64,000 bases of DNA from Hymenobacter perfusus (GCF_003944765.1 NZ_RWIU01000001.1:124001-188000); one strand, 5' to 3'; positions 18,698-27,974 are shown, counted from the first letter of the stretch. Program-made: numbers and translations. The notes: a model not told the origin generated them from the letters alone.

Positions 18698-20239
18698 ATG
18701 AAGCTGAAACTCTCTACCAAACTATTCGCGGGCTTTCTGGTCATTTCGGCGCTGTTTGCGGCGGTGGTGGTCATCAACTACCAACTCTCGCGGGCGGTGC
18801 TACGCAACTCCCAGCGCGTAGAACGCTCCCAGCGGATTACTGGCGAGGCCACCACGCTGCTGCGCAACATCATTGATATGGAAACCGGTTTCCGGGGCTA
18901 CCTGCTCATCGGCAACGAAACCGTGCTTGCTCCTTACTACGAGGGCGAGCGGAACCTGTTGGGGCGTTTTGCTGAGTTGCGTAATGAACTCATGCTTGGC
19001 ACTCCGCAGTATGAGCGCTTGGTGCGGGCCCAATACCTGTTTCAGCAGTGGGCCGCGTATTCGCACCTGCTTATTGGCGAAAAGCGCGAAGCCCTGCGGC
19101 GCAACCCCACCCAGACCGGCCTCGACGGCCTGGAACACCGCAACCTTACCACCGACCTCACCGGCAAGGTGCTGATGGATCAGATCCGGGTGTTGTTTGG
19201 GGTGTTTGATAAGGAGGAATCGGAAACCCGCCTCAAGCAGCGCATGAAGCTGCAGGACAGCATCCGCGAAACCCGGATTCTGTCGGTGAGCATTACGCTG
19301 ACCACTATTTTTCTGGGGCTGCTGTACGCCTCGTACCTGGTGCGGCAGTTTTCCAAGCGCATCAGCGGCATGGTGGTGCAGGCCCAGCGCATTGCCGGCG
19401 GCGACTACTCGACCCAGATGCCGGACACGGCCGATGACGAGCTGACGGAGCTGACGGCCTCGCTCAATACCATGACCGATACCATCAACACCAATATCCG
19501 GCAGCTGGAGCGGCGCAATCAGGAGCTCGACCAGTTTGCCTACGTGGTGTCACACGATTTGAAAGCGCCATTGCGGGGCATCGAAACGGCTTCGCGCTGG
19601 ATTGAGGAGGACCTGGGCCAAAGCCTGCCCGACCACATCAAGGAGTTTCTGGTGCTGATGCGGACCCGGGTGCGGCGCATGGAAAACCTGATTACCGGCA
19701 TTCTGGACCTGGCCCGCATCGGCCGCACGCCCCAGGCCGATGAGGCCGTGTTCGTGCGCCAGCTGCTGCGCGAAATCGTTGACTCGCTGGAGCTGCCGGC
19801 CGGCTTTGAGGTGGAGCTGCCGTTTTATCTGCCCACCATCCAGACCAACCGCGTGCAGCTGCAACAGGTGTTCACCAACCTCATCAGCAACGCCGTGAAG
19901 TACCACCACCGGCCTGAAACCGCACTGGTGCGCATTGGCTGCGTGGAAGGTCCCAAGTTTTACACTTTCTCCGTAGCTGACAACGGCCCCGGTATTGCGG
20001 CGGAATACCACGAGCGGATTTTCATCATCTTTCAGACGCTCACGGAGCGGGATACGCTGGAAAGCACTGGCGTGGGCCTGGCCATTGTAAAGAAGATTGT
20101 GGAGCGCCAGGGCGGCTCCATCCTCGTTGAATCGACTGAGGGACAGGGGGCCACCTTTGTTTTCACCTGGCCCAAGGAACCGCCCCGCCGCCGGACTGAA
20201 CCGACCATTTCCACGACAAATCCCACCCTTGGGCGTTAA
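18698..20239 (+). CDS. CHASE3-HAMP sensor histidine kinase
   Basis: 513 residues. TM1 is about 9-29, a periplasmic CHASE3 domain about 35-185 (ERSQRITGEATTLLRNIIDM, ETGFRGYLLIG), TM2 about 194-215, then HAMP. The HisKA region has FAYVVSHDLKAPLRG with the phospho-acceptor His near 286, and the HATPase has NLISNAVKYHH, DNGPGI and a GVGLAI G-box. It is a membrane sensor kinase of the phytochrome-like subgroup that often works with Rcp1-type response regulators, one of which lies 50 bp downstream. The CZB protein lies upstream, making a three-gene signalling unit. Confidence 0.93.
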   Translation: MKLKLSTKLFAGFLVISALFAAVVVINYQLSRAVLRNSQRVERSQRITGEATTLLRNIIDMETGFRGYLLIGNETVLAPYYEGERNLLGRFAELRNELMLGTPQYERLVRAQYLFQQWAAYSHLLIGEKREALRRNPTQTGLDGLEHRNLTTDLTGKVLMDQIRVLFGVFDKEESETRLKQRMKLQDSIRETRILSVSITLTTIFLGLLYASYLVRQFSKRISGMVVQAQRIAGGDYSTQMPDTADDELTELTASLNTMTDTINTNIRQLERRNQELDQFAYVVSHDLKAPLRGIETASRWIEEDLGQSLPDHIKEFLVLMRTRVRRMENLITGILDLARIGRTPQADEAVFVRQLLREIVDSLELPAGFEVELPFYLPTIQTNRVQLQQVFTNLISNAVKYHHRPETALVRIGCVEGPKFYTFSVADNGPGIAAEYHERIFIIFQTLTERDTLESTGVGLAIVKKIVERQGGSILVESTEGQGATFVFTWPKEPPRRRTEPTISTTNPTLGR

Positions 20240-20289
20240 TTGCCGTATAAATGCCCGCCTTAGGTGGCCTTTACAACGCGTTTTCACTT

Positions 20290-20733
20290 ATGAACTCTGA
20301 AACGGCACAACCAAGCATCCTGCTGGTAGAAGATGACCAGATGGATATCATGAACGTACAGCGGGAGCTGCGTAAGCACAACGTGAACGTACCCCTGCAC
20401 ATTGCCCGCAACGGCCGCGAGGCTCTGAACATGTTGCGCGGCGAAGGCGGCCAGGACCAGATTCCGAAGCCCAGCGTGGTGATGCTTGACTTGAATATGC
20501 CCCGCATGAATGGCCTGGAACTGCTCGAAATCCTGCGCTCCGACCATGACTTTGTGGGCCTTAACGTGTTCATCACCACCACCTCCGACCTGGAAACCGA
20601 CCGTCTAAAAGCCCAGGACCTGGCCGTGAGCGGCTACATCATCAAGCCCCTGAGCTTCGATAGTTTCGGGGAAGGCGGTACCACTGTTGATGGTTTCAGC
20701 CTGTTTCTGGATCTGTTACGACTGAAGGACTAG
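20290..20733 (+). CDS. CheY-like (Rcp1-type) single-domain response regulator
   Basis: 147 residues, one receiver domain without an output domain. The acidic pocket is LLVEDDQMD, the phospho-acceptor is Asp67 in MLDLNMPRMNG, the switch Thr lies in VFITTTSD and the conserved Lys in YIIKPLSF. Rcp1-type regulators usually receive phosphate from CHASE3 or phytochrome-like kinases such as the one encoded just upstream. The ATG at 20290 gives a compact start before the first beta strand. A strong terminator follows. The output is unknown because there is no effector domain. Confidence 0.92.
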   Translation: MNSETAQPSILLVEDDQMDIMNVQRELRKHNVNVPLHIARNGREALNMLRGEGGQDQIPKPSVVMLDLNMPRMNGLELLEILRSDHDFVGLNVFITTTSDLETDRLKAQDLAVSGYIIKPLSFDSFGEGGTTVDGFSLFLDLLRLKD

Positions 20734-20759
20734 GGCTGACAACTGCCTGTTTTCCTTGC

Positions 20760-20806
20760 GACGCACACCGGCCCGGCAACCAACAGTTGCCGGGCCGGTG
20801 TGCGTC
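20760..20806. terminator. Bidirectional terminator, response regulator / rnhB
   Basis: A perfect 21-bp stem (20760-20780 and 20786-20806) with a CAACA loop between convergent genes. Confidence 0.85.
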
Positions 20807-20822
20807 GGGAGCAGTTGTGAGC

Positions 20823-21398
20823 TTACAACAGCCGGAAGCCCATCCGGTGGTGCTCGGTGGGACCGAACTCACGGATGGCGGCGCGGTGTCGGGCTGTCGG
20901 ATACCCGGCGTTCTGCTCCCAGCCGTACGCCGGGTACCGCACGGCCAGCTCACTCATCCGCTCATCACGAAACGTTTTGGCCAGCACCGAGGCCGCTGCA
21001 ATACTCCTGTAAATTCCGTCGCCCCCGATGATGCAGGTGTGGGGCAGCGTGGCGTGCATCTTGAACCGGTTGCCATCTACGAGCAGATGCGTGGGCATTA
21101 CGGCCAGCTGGGCCACCGCCCGGTGCATGGCCAGGTAGCTGGCCTGCGCGATATTGATGCTGGCAATTTCTTCCGGCGAGGCTTCCGCCACGGCCCAGGC
21201 TACGGCTTCCCGGCAGATTTCAGTTCGCACCAGTTCCCGCCGTTTGGCAGTCATCTGCTTGGAGTCGTTGAGGAACTGCGGGGCAAAATCGGGGGGCAAA
21301 ATAACGGCGGCGGCAAACACCGGGCCCGCCAGGCAGCCCCGGCCAGCTTCGTCGAGGCCGGCTTCCAGCGGTTCGCCGGTATGGGAAACAAGTAGCAT
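20823..21398 (-). CDS. rnhB: Ribonuclease HII
   Basis: 191 residues. The RNase HII signature AGLDEAGRGCLAGPVFAAAV starts near residue 13, with catalytic D16 and E17; further active-site segments are LLVDGNRF and the SIAAASVLAKTFRD block. It cuts the RNA strand of RNA-DNA hybrids and removes single misincorporated ribonucleotides. The ATG at 21398 (MLLVSHTGEP) was chosen; a TATTTTTG box ends only 6 nt upstream, so the mRNA may be nearly leaderless and a TTG start at 21407 would lie inside the promoter. Confidence 0.95.
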   Translation of the reverse strand: MLLVSHTGEPLEAGLDEAGRGCLAGPVFAAAVILPPDFAPQFLNDSKQMTAKRRELVRTEICREAVAWAVAEASPEEIASINIAQASYLAMHRAVAQLAVMPTHLLVDGNRFKMHATLPHTCIIGGDGIYRSIAAASVLAKTFRDERMSELAVRYPAYGWEQNAGYPTARHRAAIREFGPTEHHRMGFRLL

Positions 21399-21404
21399 AG
21401 GCCG

Positions 21405-21412
21405 CAAAAATA
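21405..21412 (-). promoter_or_regulatory. -7 box for rnhB, almost touching the start codon
   Basis: TATTTTTG on the minus strand, ending 6 nt before the rnhB ATG, which points to a leaderless or near-leaderless mRNA. Confidence 0.5.
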
Positions 21413-21451
21413 CGCGCCTGACTCCTGGGCCGGGCTACCCCAGACAACAAA

Positions 21452-21487
21452 AAGCCTCCGCAGTGGCCGTAGCACCTGCGGAGGCTT
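21452..21487 (-). terminator. Terminator after the small acidic protein gene
   Basis: Stem AAGCCTCCGCAG (21452-21463) with CTGCGGAGGCTT (21476-21487). On the minus strand it is followed by a T run. Confidence 0.75.
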
Positions 21488-21535
21488 CTCTTCGGAGTCT
21501 TATACAAAGCATACGCCCCAGGCGTAGCACAAAGG

Positions 21536-21778
21536 CTAGTGGCTGCCAGCCGTGGAGCCGGCTTCGGGAGCAGCCGATTCACCCCGACGGAAGCCCTGTT
21601 TGTCGCGGGGGCCTTCATCCAGGCCTTCCTCTTCGTCGGTGGTGGTATACACGTTGGTGGTGGGGCCAAGGCCGCCGGTATTCTGAGCCAGCGCCGATTC
21701 GGCTTCGGCGTGTTTCAGGTTGAATAGTGGGTCGCCGGGTTGGGGTTGAGAAGTCTGGTTTTTTGATTGGTTCGCCAT
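21536..21778 (-). CDS. Small acidic hypothetical protein
   Basis: 80 residues starting MANQSKNQTSQPQPGD. It is rich in Gln, Asn, Thr, Glu and Gly, with no membrane segment or signal peptide, and is probably disordered (TTTDEEEGLDEGPRDK). No family is recognised. It has its own downstream terminator and a long upstream region that itself holds a promoter-like box and an intrinsic terminator, so its expression could be set by premature termination. Codon choice resembles neighbouring genes, which favours it being real. Confidence 0.6.
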   Translation of the reverse strand: MANQSKNQTSQPQPGDPLFNLKHAEAESALAQNTGGLGPTTNVYTTTDEEEGLDEGPRDKQGFRRGESAAPEAGSTAGSH

Positions 21779-21928
21779 AATAAAACAAGACACCGGCCGG
21801 AAAGTGAACGGCTGGTAGAGGCTTGTTACGCGGCCGTTTCGTGCGGGGTTGGCTTCCAGAGCTTACAGGATTTGGGCCGGCGTACGAAGCAGCCGCCTAA
21901 ACACACTTCTGAGAGTGGCCGGAAAATA

Positions 21929-21960
21929 AAAAAGCCGCTGCCCGAGGCAGCGGCCTTTTC
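21929..21960 (-). terminator. Intrinsic terminator inside the gap
   Basis: A 9-bp perfect stem, GCCGCTGCC (21934-21942) with GGCAGCGGC (21946-21954) and a 3-nt loop. On the minus strand it is followed by TTTTTTATTTT, a strong signal; on the plus strand the T run is short. Confidence 0.75.
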
Positions 21961-22072
21961 CGTCGCATTGGCCGGCAAAATGTCATTCATCCACCCTACT
22001 CCTTTTGCCAGGCACCAACACTACGCGGTGAGAGTCTTCCTTTCCATGAACCCTACGCGCGCTGAATAATTA
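21929..22072 (-). ncRNA. Candidate small RNA or attenuated leader
   Basis: Between a TACCTTTG box (minus strand, 22086-22079) and an intrinsic terminator is a stretch of about 144 nt without a good reading frame. It has an internal hairpin (CTGGCAAAA near 22011-22003 with TTTTGCCGG near 21980-21972) and ends in the terminator stem with a TTTTTTATTTT tail. It could be a separate sRNA, or an attenuator in the leader of the acidic protein gene whose ATG is 150 nt further on. Confidence 0.35.
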
Positions 22073-22078
22073 GTAAGT

Positions 22079-22086
22079 CAAAGGTA
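22079..22086 (-). promoter_or_regulatory. -7 box upstream of the candidate small RNA
   Basis: TACCTTTG on the minus strand, an exact TAnnTTTG match without a gene directly behind it. Confidence 0.45.
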
Positions 22087-22200
22087 TAGGATTGCGTAGC
22101 CCGTGGCCGCTTTATTTGATTAACAAGGCATGCTACCCGGCCAACGGCGGATTCCGCCCGGCGAGAGGAAATCTTCCCGGAGTAAGGCCTGCCGGACTCG

Positions 22201-22208
22201 TATCTTTA
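22201..22208 (+). promoter_or_regulatory. -7 box for the Nudix hydrolase gene
   Basis: TATCTTTA, one mismatch from TAnnTTTG, 31 nt before the ATG. Confidence 0.5.
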
Positions 22209-22239
22209 CAGCCTTCTGGTACTGTTTATCCTACCGCAC

Positions 22240-22812
22240 ATGCCCACCTTTTCCGGCCCTGAGTTCGACGAAACGCACAACCCCTGGCAGGTACAGGGCA
22301 CCGACCTAAAGTACCAGAACCCCTGGATTCGGGTCCGTGAGGACCAGATCATCAACCCGGCCGGCAACCCGGGTATCTATGGGGTGGTATCGATGAAAAA
22401 CAAGGCCCTGGGCATCATTCCGGTAGATGCCGACGGCAATACCTGGCTGGTGGGCCAGTACCGCTATACCCTGAACGAATACAGCTGGGAAATTCCGATG
22501 GGCGGCGGCCCCGTGGAGCTGGATATTCTGGAGTCGGCCCAGCGGGAACTGCGCGAGGAAACCGGCCTGCTGGCCGCCCGCTGGACCAACATCATGCGCC
22601 TACACACTTCCAACTCGGTGACGGACGAGGAAGGCTTCGTATTCTTGGCCCAGGACCTGACCCAGGGCGAAACTGAGCCGGAAGAAACCGAGGACCTGCG
22701 TCTGTGGAAACTCCCCTTGAGCGAGGCCGTGCAGCTGGTAATGGACAACCGTATTACCGATGCCATCAGCGTGGCCGGCCTGCTGAAAGCCGCACGGCTG
22801 CTGGGCAGTTGA
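22240..22812 (+). CDS. Nudix hydrolase, ADP-ribose pyrophosphatase-like
   Basis: 190 residues. The fold is typical of ADPR-ases: VSMKNKALGIIPVD, WLVGQYRYTLNEYSWEIPMGG, then the Nudix box with SAQRELREETGL. The core RELxEETG is intact, but in the canonical Gx5Ex7REUxEExGU pattern the first Glu position holds Leu and a Glu sits one residue earlier. It probably hydrolyses a nucleoside diphosphate sugar or ADP-ribose in the cytoplasm. It is a single gene with its own promoter box. The exact substrate cannot be assigned. Confidence 0.88.
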   Translation: MPTFSGPEFDETHNPWQVQGTDLKYQNPWIRVREDQIINPAGNPGIYGVVSMKNKALGIIPVDADGNTWLVGQYRYTLNEYSWEIPMGGGPVELDILESAQRELREETGLLAARWTNIMRLHTSNSVTDEEGFVFLAQDLTQGETEPEETEDLRLWKLPLSEAVQLVMDNRITDAISVAGLLKAARLLGS

Positions 22813-22924
22813 GGTAGTTTCGGCGTGGCCCGTCCTGGCTGGCCAAAGCTGCCGGGCAGTTCATCGGTTGTTCACGCGGACGGGCGGTTCTTGCCGGCTT
22901 CGCCACATTCCTCGCTTAACACCG

Positions 22925-22932
22925 TACTTTTG
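22925..22932 (+). promoter_or_regulatory. -7 box for plsC, 5 nt before the ATG
   Basis: TACTTTTG is an exact match. It ends 5 nt before the ATG at 22938, so transcription would start at or next to the start codon. Confidence 0.55.
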
Positions 22933-22937
22933 TGCTT

Positions 22938-23762
22938 ATGTCGCGTCTGCTTCGCTATGTCGGTCATCGGTTGTACACCACCTGGGCTACGTTCTGGTTC
23001 GTGCTGCCTTTTGTGCTGACGTACCCGCTGCAACTACTGCTGAGCCGCCGGCCGCAATGGCACCGGCATCTGCATACGCTTAACCGGGCCTGGAGCCGGC
23101 TGTCTATTCTCATGTGGGGCGTACCGGTTAAAACGGTGCGGGCCTCTGCGCTGCCGGCGCAGCAGCCGTATGTGTACGTAGCCAATCACAGCTCCTACAT
23201 TGATATTCTGCTGCTGTTCCGTACTATTCCGGGCTGGCTCAACATCATGGGCAAAAGCTCCCTGGCCAAAGTACCCGCCTGGGGACCTATTTTCGGCAGT
23301 GCCTATATCACCGTTGACCGGGACAGTGCCGTGAGCCGGGGTCGGGCCATGGTGCAGGCCCGCCGCACGCTGGAAGCGGGCCGCTCGGTGGTTATCTTTC
23401 CCGAAGGGCGTATTGGCAAGCAGCCGGGGCAGCAGCTGGACGAATTCAAGGACGGTGCGTTTCAGCTGGCTATTGCGGCGGGCGTACCGGTTGTACCCAT
23501 TACCATGCCGCTGAACCACCGCTTCATGCCCGATGTTCCCGGGGGGCTGCGGGTGCGCTACTCGCCCCTGGCCATCATCGTACACGAGCCGATTGTTACC
23601 ACTGGCCTCACGGCGGCCGATGCACCACGTATCAAGCAGCGTGCCTACGACGTTATTGCCAGTGCCCTGCAGCCAGAAGCTGGCGGCGTTCCGGAACCCA
23701 GTACCTGGCGCCGCCCGAAAACCGAGCCGGCACAGCCAGCGCGGAAACGGACGCCCGCCTAG
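22938..23762 (+). CDS. plsC: 1-acyl-sn-glycerol-3-phosphate acyltransferase family protein
   Basis: 274 residues. A hydrophobic N-terminal helix (about 15-36) is followed by the acyltransferase blocks: NHSSYID (the HxxxxD motif, H84 and D89), GKSSLAKVPAWG, IFPEGRI and GVPVVPITM. It transfers an acyl chain to lysophosphatidic acid at the inner membrane to form phosphatidic acid. The Pro-, Glu- and Arg-rich tail is not part of the domain. The ATG at 22938 was chosen because a GTG at 22932 overlaps the promoter box. gatC follows 54 nt downstream. Confidence 0.92.
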   Translation: MSRLLRYVGHRLYTTWATFWFVLPFVLTYPLQLLLSRRPQWHRHLHTLNRAWSRLSILMWGVPVKTVRASALPAQQPYVYVANHSSYIDILLLFRTIPGWLNIMGKSSLAKVPAWGPIFGSAYITVDRDSAVSRGRAMVQARRTLEAGRSVVIFPEGRIGKQPGQQLDEFKDGAFQLAIAAGVPVVPITMPLNHRFMPDVPGGLRVRYSPLAIIVHEPIVTTGLTAADAPRIKQRAYDVIASALQPEAGGVPEPSTWRRPKTEPAQPARKRTPA

Positions 23763-23816
23763 CTTTGCCCGCCGACTTTTACTTTTGACTTTCCCTCTTT
23801 TACTTTTCTCCTCCCC

Positions 23817-24104
23817 GTGAGTACCGACCTTGCCACTCTCCGCGGCCTGGCCCATCTGGCCCGCCTCGAATTCGACGATACCAAAGAGCAGCAGATGCTC
23901 GGCGACCTGAATAAGATTCTGGATTGGGTAGACCAGCTCCGCCAGCTCAATACCGATGACGTGGAGCCCCTTGTGCACCTCTCCCAGGAAATCAACGTGC
24001 TGCGCCCCGATGAGGCCCACAATACGGTAAGCCACCAGGATGGCCTGCGCAACGCCCCGCGCAAGGATTCCGATTATTTCCGCGTACCTAAAGTACTGGA
24101 ATAG
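23817..24104 (+). CDS. gatC: Asp-tRNA(Asn)/Glu-tRNA(Gln) amidotransferase subunit C
   Basis: 95 residues, the normal GatC size, starting at GTG. It has LRGLAHLARLEFDD, a middle ILDWVDQLRQLNTDDVEP and the C-terminal LRNAPRKDSDYFRVPKV. GatC stabilises GatA on GatB in the transamidation of misacylated Glu-tRNA(Gln) and Asp-tRNA(Asn). GatA and GatB are not in the window. The next gene starts 6 nt later, so they are cotranscribed. Confidence 0.95.
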   Translation: MSTDLATLRGLAHLARLEFDDTKEQQMLGDLNKILDWVDQLRQLNTDDVEPLVHLSQEINVLRPDEAHNTVSHQDGLRNAPRKDSDYFRVPKVLE

Positions 24105-24110
24105 CTGCCG

Positions 24111-27100
24111 GTGCCTGCTCCTGCCCTGCTCCCCGCCCCCGGCCGTCCCACCTTTTGGCGCGGCCCGCTCCTGGTTCTGGCTTTGTGCGCGGCGGTGGCC
24201 GTAGTACTGGCAGGCTGGCATTATTTCACCGCCGAAGACACGGTGCTGCCCGTGCAGGCGGTAGCTCAGCTGACGCCCATACCGGCTACCGTAGCCCAGG
24301 TAACCATCGGGACCGAAAACCTACCCATACAGGCCAACGGCTACCTCATCACCCAGACCTACGACGTAGCCGGCCCCTTCCTGCGGCCCGACGCGGCTTT
24401 TGCCTTAGTTGCCTTGCTGGGAGTGGCCCTGGTATATTTTCTGGCCACGGTCAACAGCCTGGCGCGGCCGGCCTTTATTGCCGGTATGGCGCTGGTCATT
24501 TTCCTGCTGATGTCGCTCAATGCGGATTTGCTGGGCGTTTTCGATGGGCAGAAGCAGTACTTTCTGTTGCTGGCGCTGGCAGGCTTGGGCCTTCCGGCCT
24601 ACTACTTCCACGCCTTCCGCCCTGATACTTCGTTTGGCCTACGCCTGGGGGTGTTTGCCGCGCTGGTGGTGGGGCTTGGGGCACTGCTGTTCCTGCGCAG
24701 CCCCGGTCCGACAGAGGTTACGGCCCTGCATCTGAGTGCCTTTTTCACGGCCAGCGGAGCCGTTGCTTTCGCCTTACTGGTAGTCTGGGTAGCGTTTGAA
24801 AACCTTCACGGGTTGCTCTGGCTCAATACCCAGGCCGAAACACCGGCCGGCCGCTACGGGCTGCTGCCTTTTCTGCTGGCCAGCGGGTTGTATCTGGGCA
24901 TGCTGCTGCTGTATTATCTCAACCAGAGTGAGCTACTGGTGCTGCCCAGCCTGCACCTCGACCCCTTCGTGCTGCTGATTCCGGCCGTTCTGATTGGCTG
25001 GCTGGGCCTGCGCCGCCGGGCCGTTACGTTTGCCGATTGGGTGCCCGCTCAACTGGCCGCGCCTACGGTATACCTCGTCCTGGTATTGCTGGCGGCAGCA
25101 GTGCTGGGCTATGCTCTGGCCACCGCCAACGACCCCATGCTACAGGCCGGCCGCGACTTCACGGCCCTAGCGTTTCTATGCGTGGGTGGGGCGTTCCTCC
25201 TGTACGTGCTGCTGAATTTTGCTCCCTTGCTGCGCAAAAAGCTACCTGTGCACCGGGTAGTTTTCGAGCCGCGACGCTTTCCGTTCTATGCCATGTACAT
25301 CCTGGGCCTGGCAGTGCTGGCAGCGGTGGAAATGCGCAATAACTTCTTTCTGCTGGATCAGGTACAGGCAGCCTCCTTCAATAACCTGGGCGACCTGTCG
25401 CGCCTGGAAAGCGAATATGCGCCCGACGATATGGCGCAGGCCTTACTGGCCGAGCGGTATTACGCGGAGAGTGACGTTCTCGACCAGCATAACCACAAGG
25501 CCAGCTTGGGCCGGGCGGCTCTTTACCGGTTCCGGCTGCAACGCCAGAACGAAATTAACATTCTGCGTCGCGCTTTATCCCGCCGCCCTTCCGAAAAGAT
25601 TTCCCTGCGGCTGGCGGCTCTCTACAATGAGCCGAGCGACTTTTTCGACCGTTTGGCCGTGTTGCGTCAGGCCCTGAAAACCACTCCCAACAGCGCGGCC
25701 CTCAACAGCGACCTGGCCCAGCTCTACTCCCGCTCCAGCCTAACCGATTCGGTAGCGTTCTACCAGAACCGCGCTGAGGCAGCCTCCCCCGATAACCCCA
25801 CGTTCCTGGCCAACCAGCTGGCTTACCTCATCAGCAAGCAGCAGTGGCCCGAGGCCGCCAAACTGGCACAAGTCTCCGCCGCCAGCCCCGATGCTGCCGT
25901 GCAAAGTAACGTCCTGCTGCTGGCCCAGCTCACAGGTCAGCCCGCTTCCCTTACTGATTCGCCCGACACGGCAACCGTACTTTCCCCCGCCCGTTTCGCG
26001 CGGCTATACCACGAGGGCCTGTCCCGTGCCTTACGTCACGATACAACGCTGCTGCCTGTACTGCCCCGTCTGGCTGCTCGTCCGGTTAATGAAGGCTACC
26101 TAGACCAGCTGACGTTCCTGAGGGCCTTTACCCAGCACTACGGCGGCCGTCCCGTGGCTGCTCAGACGACCATTGTGCCGCTGGCTACCGGCTCCAGCCC
26201 GGCCACGGCGTATTACCAGCAACTGCAGGGCCTGTGGCTGATTGACCAGGGTTTGACAGTACCGGCGGCAGCTCGCCTTAACGAAGCTCGGCAAAACGAA
26301 TCTTCGCTGGTGGCCTTACCGGAAGCTTACGCGCTGGCGCTCATTAACCAGCCCGATTCCGCCCGCCGGGTTGCCGCCCGTGCCCTCACGGGTGCTACGC
26401 CTGCCGGGGCAGTTTCCATCCAACGGCTGCTCACCATTCTGGAACCGGATTTCCGTTCCCGCTACCTCCAGGCCCCCGACTCATTACGGACGCAATACCT
26501 GGTAGTACGTGGCGACGAGCTACCGGCTGCTCAGCAGGTGCCGGCCGCTCTGTCAATTACAAATGAGGCGTTGCGCAATACTGCGTTGCTGGCCCAGCTG
26601 CCCCGGGCGCTGCAGTCGGGGCAGTTGCCCATTACGCAACAGGCGGTGCAGCAGTACGCGCCAGCCATAACCGCCATCGGAGCATCGCCTTGGAATGTGC
26701 TTCGCGGGGAATTGTACGTACGCGGCCGACAGGTACCGGAGTTGCGTCAATTGGTGCAGAAAGGCCGTTTTACAGGCTTCGACCTGTTTCAGCGCCTGTA
26801 CTTTCAGGCTATTCTCGCCGAGGCTGCCCAGCAACCTCAGGAGGCTGCCCGCCTGTACGCGCAACTGGTTCGGGAAGCGCCCTTTGCCGAAAATGCGCTG
26901 GTAGCGGCGGCGGCTTTTCATACCACCCGGCGCGATTATAATGCGGCCTACAACACGTTGCTCCGGGGCATTGAAGTAAACCCCGGCTCCGTTGCGCTGT
27001 TAAAAGCCTACGTGCTGGCCTCGGTACCGGTAGGCCTCACGGAGTATGCCCAGTCACCGCTCTACCGGTTGGGCACATTGCTTTCCCCCGTAGATTACGC

Positions 27101-27167
27101 TACCTTTCGTACAGAGTATGAGGCGCGCCGCACGGCTAAGTCGGCCGCCACCGCCCCCTGGAACTAA
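24111..27167 (+). CDS. Large multi-pass membrane protein with C-terminal TPR-like region
   Basis: 1018 residues from a GTG start 6 nt after gatC. The first 420 or so residues contain about ten hydrophobic helices, with a non-cytoplasmic loop after helix 1. From about 430 to the end the protein is soluble and alpha-helical, with repeated TPR-like units ([55 protein letters not shown]). No enzymatic motif was recognised. TPR-bearing membrane proteins of this size often organise envelope complexes. An ABC ATPase gene follows 16 nt after the stop, so the two may work together. The function is unknown. Confidence 0.8.
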   Translation: MPAPALLPAPGRPTFWRGPLLVLALCAAVAVVLAGWHYFTAEDTVLPVQAVAQLTPIPATVAQVTIGTENLPIQANGYLITQTYDVAGPFLRPDAAFALVALLGVALVYFLATVNSLARPAFIAGMALVIFLLMSLNADLLGVFDGQKQYFLLLALAGLGLPAYYFHAFRPDTSFGLRLGVFAALVVGLGALLFLRSPGPTEVTALHLSAFFTASGAVAFALLVVWVAFENLHGLLWLNTQAETPAGRYGLLPFLLASGLYLGMLLLYYLNQSELLVLPSLHLDPFVLLIPAVLIGWLGLRRRAVTFADWVPAQLAAPTVYLVLVLLAAAVLGYALATANDPMLQAGRDFTALAFLCVGGAFLLYVLLNFAPLLRKKLPVHRVVFEPRRFPFYAMYILGLAVLAAVEMRNNFFLLDQVQAASFNNLGDLSRLESEYAPDDMAQALLAERYYAESDVLDQHNHKASLGRAALYRFRLQRQNEINILRRALSRRPSEKISLRLAALYNEPSDFFDRLAVLRQALKTTPNSAALNSDLAQLYSRSSLTDSVAFYQNRAEAASPDNPTFLANQLAYLISKQQWPEAAKLAQVSAASPDAAVQSNVLLLAQLTGQPASLTDSPDTATVLSPARFARLYHEGLSRALRHDTTLLPVLPRLAARPVNEGYLDQLTFLRAFTQHYGGRPVAAQTTIVPLATGSSPATAYYQQLQGLWLIDQGLTVPAAARLNEARQNESSLVALPEAYALALINQPDSARRVAARALTGATPAGAVSIQRLLTILEPDFRSRYLQAPDSLRTQYLVVRGDELPAAQQVPAALSITNEALRNTALLAQLPRALQSGQLPITQQAVQQYAPAITAIGASPWNVLRGELYVRGRQVPELRQLVQKGRFTGFDLFQRLYFQAILAEAAQQPQEAARLYAQLVREAPFAENALVAAAAFHTTRRDYNAAYNTLLRGIEVNPGSVALLKAYVLASVPVGLTEYAQSPLYRLGTLLSPVDYATFRTEYEARRTAKSAATAPWN

Positions 27168-27183
27168 CCCCGGCCCTTCGGTT

Positions 27184-27903
27184 ATGCTGCCTCCCGTCAT
27201 CGAAACCACTGATATTTCCAAGGTCTACCGGATGGGGACGGAGGAAATTCACGCTCTGCAATCGGTATCCATTACCATTCAGCGCGGCGAGTATGTTGCT
27301 TTTATGGGCCCCTCGGGCTCAGGCAAATCTACCCTCATGAACATCGTCGGCTGCCTCGATACGCCTTCAGGCGGCAGCTACATCCTCAACGGGAAGGACG
27401 TCAGCAACATGACGGACAATCAGCTGGCAGATGTGCGTAACCGGGAAATCGGCTTCGTATTTCAGTCCTTCAACCTGCTGCCCCGCGCCACTGCCCTTGA
27501 TAATGTAGCTCTGCCACTTATTTATGCCGGCTATGGCAAGAGTGAGCGGCAGGAAATGGCTCGGGAGGCATTACGCAGCGTAGGTTTGGCAGAACGGGCT
27601 CTGCACAAGCCCAATGAGCTTTCGGGTGGGCAACGCCAGCGCGTCGCCATTGCGCGGGCTCTCGTCAACAACCCCAGCATCATCCTGGCCGACGAACCAA
27701 CCGGTGCCCTCGACACCCGCACCAGCCATGAAATCATGGAGCTGTTTGAGGCCCTGTACGTGCGTGGCAACACCATTATTATGGTTACCCACGAAGAGGA
27801 TATTGCCCGGCACGCGCACCGTATTGTGCGTCTGCGCGACGGCCTCGTGGAATCTGATGTGTTTAATCAGGACGTAGCCGCGCATCAGTTGGCCAATCAC
27901 TAG
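27184..27903 (+). CDS. ABC transporter ATP-binding protein, MacB/LolD type
   Basis: 239 residues with a complete NBD: Walker [11 protein letters not shown]-loop [18 protein letters not shown], signature LSGGQRQR, Walker [13 protein letters not shown] and the H-loop in MVTHEED. The subfamily ([27 protein letters not shown]) works with MacB/FtsX-like permeases in lipoprotein release, peptide export or mechanotransmission. No such permease is in the window; the preceding multi-pass protein does not look like one. The ATG at 27184 was chosen, 16 nt after the upstream stop, so it is likely cotranscribed. Confidence 0.92.
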   Translation: MLPPVIETTDISKVYRMGTEEIHALQSVSITIQRGEYVAFMGPSGSGKSTLMNIVGCLDTPSGGSYILNGKDVSNMTDNQLADVRNREIGFVFQSFNLLPRATALDNVALPLIYAGYGKSERQEMAREALRSVGLAERALHKPNELSGGQRQRVAIARALVNNPSIILADEPTGALDTRTSHEIMELFEALYVRGNTIIMVTHEEDIARHAHRIVRLRDGLVESDVFNQDVAAHQLANH

Positions 27904-27974
27904 CCAGTTCTCCGGAACCTTTTGGGGCGTTGCGGGTAGTAGGATTCTCCTTCCACCTTTTTTCTGCTTCTCCT

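Larger units (their letters stand above)
21779..22239. other. 461-bp gap between the acidic protein gene and the Nudix gene
   Basis: No convincing coding sequence. It holds a minus-strand promoter-like box (22079-22086), a hairpin (about 21972-22011), an intrinsic terminator (21929-21960) and the plus-strand Nudix promoter box (22201-22208). Confidence 0.6.

Noticed and set aside
21767..22069. 100-codon plus-strand frame between rnhB and the Nudix gene
   Set aside because: It runs across an intrinsic terminator and over the start of the acidic protein gene, with no domain-like sequence.
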